A stretch of DNA of 17,444 nucleotides, taken from NCBI GenBank assembly GCA_937871985.1, contig CALMPB010000260.1, forward strand, positions 1 to 17,444. The letters are read 5' to 3'. This document shows positions 13,961 through 17,444 of this stretch, piece by piece (positions within the stretch are counted from its first letter, which is position 1; every line of letters begins with the position of its first letter). Below the pieces are notes generated by a model. That model ran no database searches. It saw only the letters and a program-made list of their open reading frames with translations, and was not told where the DNA came from. The stretch comes from an uncultured Burkholderiaceae bacterium. GTDB lineage: Bacteria; Pseudomonadota; Gammaproteobacteria; Burkholderiales; Burkholderiaceae. The translations under genes and the position numbers were made by a program.

Positions 13961-16900
13961 AAATGATAGGCCACGCGCAAGGTAAGCGACTGGTCCCTGT
14001 ACTGCCCGTTGGCGCGCAGCGAATACTCCGTCTTCAGTTCCAGACCTTTGAGCGTGACATACTCCAGGCCCGCTGACAGGTTTGCATACGTTTTCGGCAT
14101 GCCCGACTTCAACGAGAACGGCTCCGAGCCCAGGCTGCTCAGTTCCATGGTGGTTACGACGTCTCCGCCGCTCAGAAAGCTCGCCCCGCCGGCCAGGTAG
14201 GCGCGCAGCGTCGAGCCATTGGCAAGATTCCTGCGGCCGCCGATCTCCAGCATGGGCGAAACCATGAACGACGTGGTGTCGTTGCCATGCACCTTCAGGT
14301 CGAACAAGCTGGAGCCCTCTTCCTGATAGCCGTTCTGGCGAATATGGTTCACGTCGAGGTCGACATAGGGACGCAAATACCAGGACGGCTGGCTGAACTC
14401 ATAGGCAAGCCGCAGCCTGCTTGCCAGAAAGGATGATTTCGGCGTGCTTTTTGCCACCCCGTCAAGAGTGCTGCGCGACATCCGGCTCTGTTCCACGCCA
14501 CCATACACGGCAACCGCAGCCTGCCAGGGAGCTCGGTTGTACTTGAGAGCCAGACCGCCCGAGAACGTGTCGCTATGGTTCGACATATCGGAAGACGATG
14601 TGGTTTCGCCATAAGCGTAGCTTAGCGCCCCGCCCAAAAACCAGTTGCGCGATACCTCGCGCTGCGCGCCGATCGTCACCGTCTTCTGGTGGATACGGTA
14701 ACCCTCGTCGTCCGCTGTCGTGTCGCGCGCGATCCAGTTCGCTTCCAGACGCGCCCAGGTGCAATCACCTTCCCGAAGAATGGTGCTCTCCCCCACAAAC
14801 CCCGGACAGCTCATCATGCGGTTCATCGAGGCGTAGGAGGCCTGCATCTGATTGCTGGCGCGGGCGAACTGGCCATCATGGGCAATACTGTTCAGCGCAT
14901 CCCGGTATTGATCCTGCGTCTGGATATGGGTGAGCTTGTCGAACGCCGGGCCACTGCTTGCATCGCCCCGGTTCCACAGCTCCTGCAGCGAACGGGCGAT
15001 ATTTGCGCGATCCTCACTGAGCGCAAACGCCGATGGCGTGAAATCGGCATCGACCGAAATCAGCGGATCGCGCCAGGCCTGGGGGCCGTTGTTCTTCAGC
15101 AGGTAATGGAACAAGGGCGTGTCGCTGTCGGCAACCGGCACGCTGGTCTGCTGGGTGTCGAAATGCGCTATCCCCAGCCAGATGTTTTTCACGGGATTGT
15201 GGAGCACCGGCCGAACCGTGCCGGCAAATGTCGACGCCCCGGACACCGAAACAAAGTCGCTACGGTGATTGGAAAAATCAAGATCCGGCCGGTAGATGCC
15301 CGTATTGTTCAGCGCGCCGGTGATTCGCGTCATCAGGAAAGCGTTCGGGCCGCCAGGATTGAGCACGCCGCCATTGTTCAAGTCACCCTGGAACTGCAGC
15401 CCGCTGTACAAGTTGCCCCCCGCCTGGTTATTGAAAATGCTGCTGCTCCCCATGAGCACGTCGCCCGCCACGGTTCCAGTATTGTTGACGACCGTGCGCC
15501 AGGACGCGTCGATTGCCGTCTTCGCCTGGATGACGCCGGCATTGGTGATGGTCGTGCTGGCCAAAGGCGACACCGCCAGAATGGCGGTTCCGGACGAGAG
15601 ATCGGCGCCCAGGAGCGCTTGCGACGCCAGATCGATCGTAATGGGCCGGCCGCCTCCGTTGGCGCCATTGCTGACGGCCACGAGGGCGGGAGTATTTGCG
15701 CCGCTGGCCACGACCTTGGCGCCCTGCCCAATATCGATGGTGATCGGCCCACCATAAGTCAGGTGATTGTCGGGCGTGTCGTATTGATAAAGCGTGCCGT
15801 CCTTGAACACACCGCCGCCGCCAATGCTCATCGCCAGGATCGCCGGTGCGTTCGCGCCCGTGGTCTGGACGGTTCCCCCCGTTCCGACGGAAACATCGAT
15901 GGCGCCGCCATTGCCGTCGTCGGCGGTCAGTCCCGCAGCTTGTATGAGGTTTGTCGTGTAATGCGCGGACGACTGGTCGCCCGTGAGCCCCCCGCCGCCG
16001 CCCACGCTTTGCGCCAGAATGCCAATGGCGCCGGCGCCCGACGTCGCCACCGTGCCTGCAATGGAAAGATTGATCGAGCCGCCATCGCCGCCGGCGCCCT
16101 GAGTCGCCAACGGCTTCAGGGTCGTCAAATTGGGCCGGGTCGTCAGCCCCGCGATGCCTCCCCCTCCTCCAACGCTCTGCGCCACAATGCCGTGCGCATC
16201 GACCCCCGAAGTCGAAACGCCGCCGCTTGCGTCTTGCGTCACGGAAACCGTCCCTCCCGCCGCCGCCAGCGGCGACGCGGACCCGAGGATAATGCTCGCG
16301 GCATTCGTGGCTGGCGCCGTCGAATCGTCAATCGCGACATAGCCGCCGCCCCCGCCCACGCTTTGCGCCAGAACGCCAAAAGAAAGCACGCCGTCGGTAA
16401 CAATGCGGCCGCCCGAATTGGCGACCGCCACGTTACCGCCGTTGCCGGCGCTGTCGAAAGCCGATACGCCGTCCTCTTCCCCGGTACTGCCCAGAAGCAT
16501 ATCGACGTTCCCCAACGACGCGCTGGACGACACGATGGCCGCTCCGCCGCCGCCCCCGACGCTTTGCGCGAATATGCCGGGAGAGAGCGGTCCGTGTGTC
16601 GCGATGCGGCCGCTATTGTTGGCCACGTTCACGGTCCCGCCGGATACCTGGACGGAATCGGTCATCCCACCGGGGAAGACCCATTTGAACTCGCCTCCCA
16701 AAGTGAGGTTCAGCGTCGCGGTCTGCTCCAGGGCGGCAAGGCTGCCATCGTGCAGGCTGAGCGTGCCGATGCCGCCGCTGCCGCCCACGCTTTGCGCCAG
16801 GATGCCGGCCGAGCTGGCCGCGCTGGTCGTGGTCGCACCGCCATGAGTGACGGTCACCCCGCCTCCCATGCTCGCCGTTGGCCCGGACATCTGGCTGCCC

Positions 16901-17444
16901 GTAGCGCCCAGCGTCATGGTTGAATCGAAATGGCTCCAAAGAAACATCGGCTGGCTGACCGACGACACGCCCCCGCCCCCGCCTATGCTCTGGGCGAGAA
17001 TGCCAGGAGCCTGGTAGCCCAGCGTGCTGATCCGGCTGGTCGGCGCACTGGCGTCGACCATGACTGCCCCACCGGCGCCGCTCGAGCCATCCACGCCGCC
17101 ATCATGTACATTGATGGCGGAACTCAGGGCGGAGCGGCCCGCGCTGCCAAGAAGCTTGACGATGTAGGTTATCTTGTCGATGATCTCGGCACTGTTGCCG
17201 CCGGCGGCCTTCTCCACCACGTCCTGCAGATCCTGGCCGCTGGCGACGCTTCGGCCTCCCCCTCCGCCGATGCTCTGCGCCAGAATGCCGATCGAGCCAT
17301 CGCCTTGCGTCGCGATCGTTCCTGTATTCAAGACGAGGCTCGGCGCCGACGCCGAGCCTCCGCCCGAGCCGGCCGATCCGCCGCTGCCCCCGGTCTGGTG
17401 CGTGATGGTGGTTTGCGGCAGCAAGAGAATGACGCCCTGGGCTA
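13957..17444 (-). CDS. Glycine-rich autotransporter (type Va), 5' end off the window
   Basis: 1161 residues are visible and the frame is still open at the window edge, so signal peptide and start are missing; a TTG at 17424 is not a credible start. The passenger consists of imperfect repeats of about 55-95 residues, each holding G(I/V)(L/V/F)AQS(I/V)GG(G/S)GG. Seven clear copies lie near 17280, 16992, 16793, 16567, 16365, 16178 and 16010, with decayed copies near 15832 and beyond, as expected for a beta-helix. After a linker, the last 265-270 residues (from about 14760) form the outer-membrane beta-barrel, ending in the aromatic-terminated strand LTLRVAYHF. Two cysteines (CPGFVGESTILREGDC) precede the barrel and may form a disulfide. 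Such proteins are exported by Sec and display or release the passenger at the cell surface, often in adhesion or biofilm. No protease motif was seen. Confidence 0.92.
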   Translation of the reverse strand, partial: AQGVILLLPQTTITHQTGGSGGSAGSGGGSASAPSLVLNTGTIATQGDGSIGILAQSIGGGGGRSVASGQDLQDVVEKAAGGNSAEIIDKITYIVKLLGSAGRSALSSAINVHDGGVDGSSGAGGAVMVDASAPTSRISTLGYQAPGILAQSIGGGGGVSSVSQPMFLWSHFDSTMTLGATGSQMSGPTASMGGGVTVTHGGATTTSAASSAGILAQSVGGSGGIGTLSLHDGSLAALEQTATLNLTLGGEFKWVFPGGMTDSVQVSGGTVNVANNSGRIATHGPLSPGIFAQSVGGGGGAAIVSSSASLGNVDMLLGSTGEEDGVSAFDSAGNGGNVAVANSGGRIVTDGVLSFGVLAQSVGGGGGYVAIDDSTAPATNAASIILGSASPLAAAGGTVSVTQDASGGVSTSGVDAHGIVAQSVGGGGGIAGLTTRPNLTTLKPLATQGAGGDGGSINLSIAGTVATSGAGAIGILAQSVGGGGGLTGDQSSAHYTTNLIQAAGLTADDGNGGAIDVSVGTGGTVQTTGANAPAILAMSIGGGGVFKDGTLYQYDTPDNHLTYGGPITIDIGQGAKVVASGANTPALVAVSNGANGGGRPITIDLASQALLGADLSSGTAILAVSPLASTTITNAGVIQAKTAIDASWRTVVNNTGTVAGDVLMGSSSIFNNQAGGNLYSGLQFQGDLNNGGVLNPGGPNAFLMTRITGALNNTGIYRPDLDFSNHRSDFVSVSGASTFAGTVRPVLHNPVKNIWLGIAHFDTQQTSVPVADSDTPLFHYLLKNNGPQAWRDPLISVDADFTPSAFALSEDRANIARSLQELWNRGDASSGPAFDKLTHIQTQDQYRDALNSIAHDGQFARASNQMQASYASMNRMMSCPGFVGESTILREGDCTWARLEANWIARDTTADDEGYRIHQKTVTIGAQREVSRNWFLGGALSYAYGETTSSSDMSNHSDTFSGGLALKYNRAPWQAAVAVYGGVEQSRMSRSTLDGVAKSTPKSSFLASRLRLAYEFSQPSWYLRPYVDLDVNHIRQNGYQEEGSSLFDLKVHGNDTTSFMVSPMLEIGGRRNLANGSTLRAYLAGGASFLSGGDVVTTMELSSLGSEPFSLKSGMPKTYANLSAGLEYVTLKGLELKTEYSLRANGQYRDQSLTLRVAYHF

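Noticed and set aside
14689..16923. A 744-codon open frame on the plus strand, opposite the autotransporter
   Set aside because: It is the reverse-strand shadow of a GC-rich, glycine-repeat gene; its translation is low-complexity His/Arg/Ala-rich with no domain, while the minus frame has clear repeat and barrel features.
17424..17424. TTG at 17424 as the start of the autotransporter
   Set aside because: The frame is open through the window edge, there is no signal peptide after it, and glycine-rich passenger sequence already follows, so the gene begins outside the window.

Overview
The window looks like chromosome from a GC-rich betaproteobacterium, most likely Burkholderiales and probably Alcaligenaceae (Bordetella/Pusillimonas-like). 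This rests on the protein flavour (HU-beta, PiuC, RlmB, RNase R, FMN-binding glutamate synthase family, YnfA, Hsp15), the mix of housekeeping genes and the base composition. The genus is an inference; no database was searched. There is no phage, insertion sequence, toxin-antitoxin module or CRISPR-Cas locus.

Left part (1-6311), all on the minus strand: a tRNA-Val(UAC) cut by the window edge, hupB, a PiuC-type Fe(II)/2-oxoglutarate hydroxylase, a PLP-dependent cystathionine gamma-synthase family enzyme, rlmB, and rnr (RNase R, TTG start). hupB and the tRNA each have a recognisable promoter, and a bidirectional terminator isolates hupB from the gene upstream. Two large GC-rich hairpins separate rnr from rlmB. 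A complete tRNA-Leu(CAG) with its own terminator is transcribed divergently from rnr.

Middle part (6460-10680): a two-gene minus-strand unit of a guanidinium exporter (gdx/sugE) followed by a GNAT acetyltransferase. It is preceded by a clear guanidine-II (mini-ykkC) riboswitch: two hairpins with ACGG and ACGA loops, then a small hairpin that holds the gdx ribosome binding site in its loop. Diverging from it is a membrane-anchored, stand-alone FMN/3Fe-4S glutamate-synthase-like protein with a hairpin-rich leader. After that gene, 9520-9683 contains back-to-back hairpins, three of them sharing the same stem with different 5-nt loops, and ends in a terminator-like hairpin. This is the best candidate for an undescribed structured RNA. 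ynfA (minus, TTG start) and hslR (plus) follow.

Right part (10680-17444): a probable surface/biofilm control locus. It holds an MHYT-GGDEF-EAL c-di-GMP enzyme with all visible catalytic motifs intact, a GAF-LytTR transcription factor 52 bp downstream, and, convergent with it, a very large glycine-rich autotransporter whose 5' end is off the window. The regulator and autotransporter stop codons overlap in one TTAA. A natural but unproven reading is that the membrane sensor sets c-di-GMP while the LytTR protein controls surface genes, possibly including the neighbouring autotransporter.
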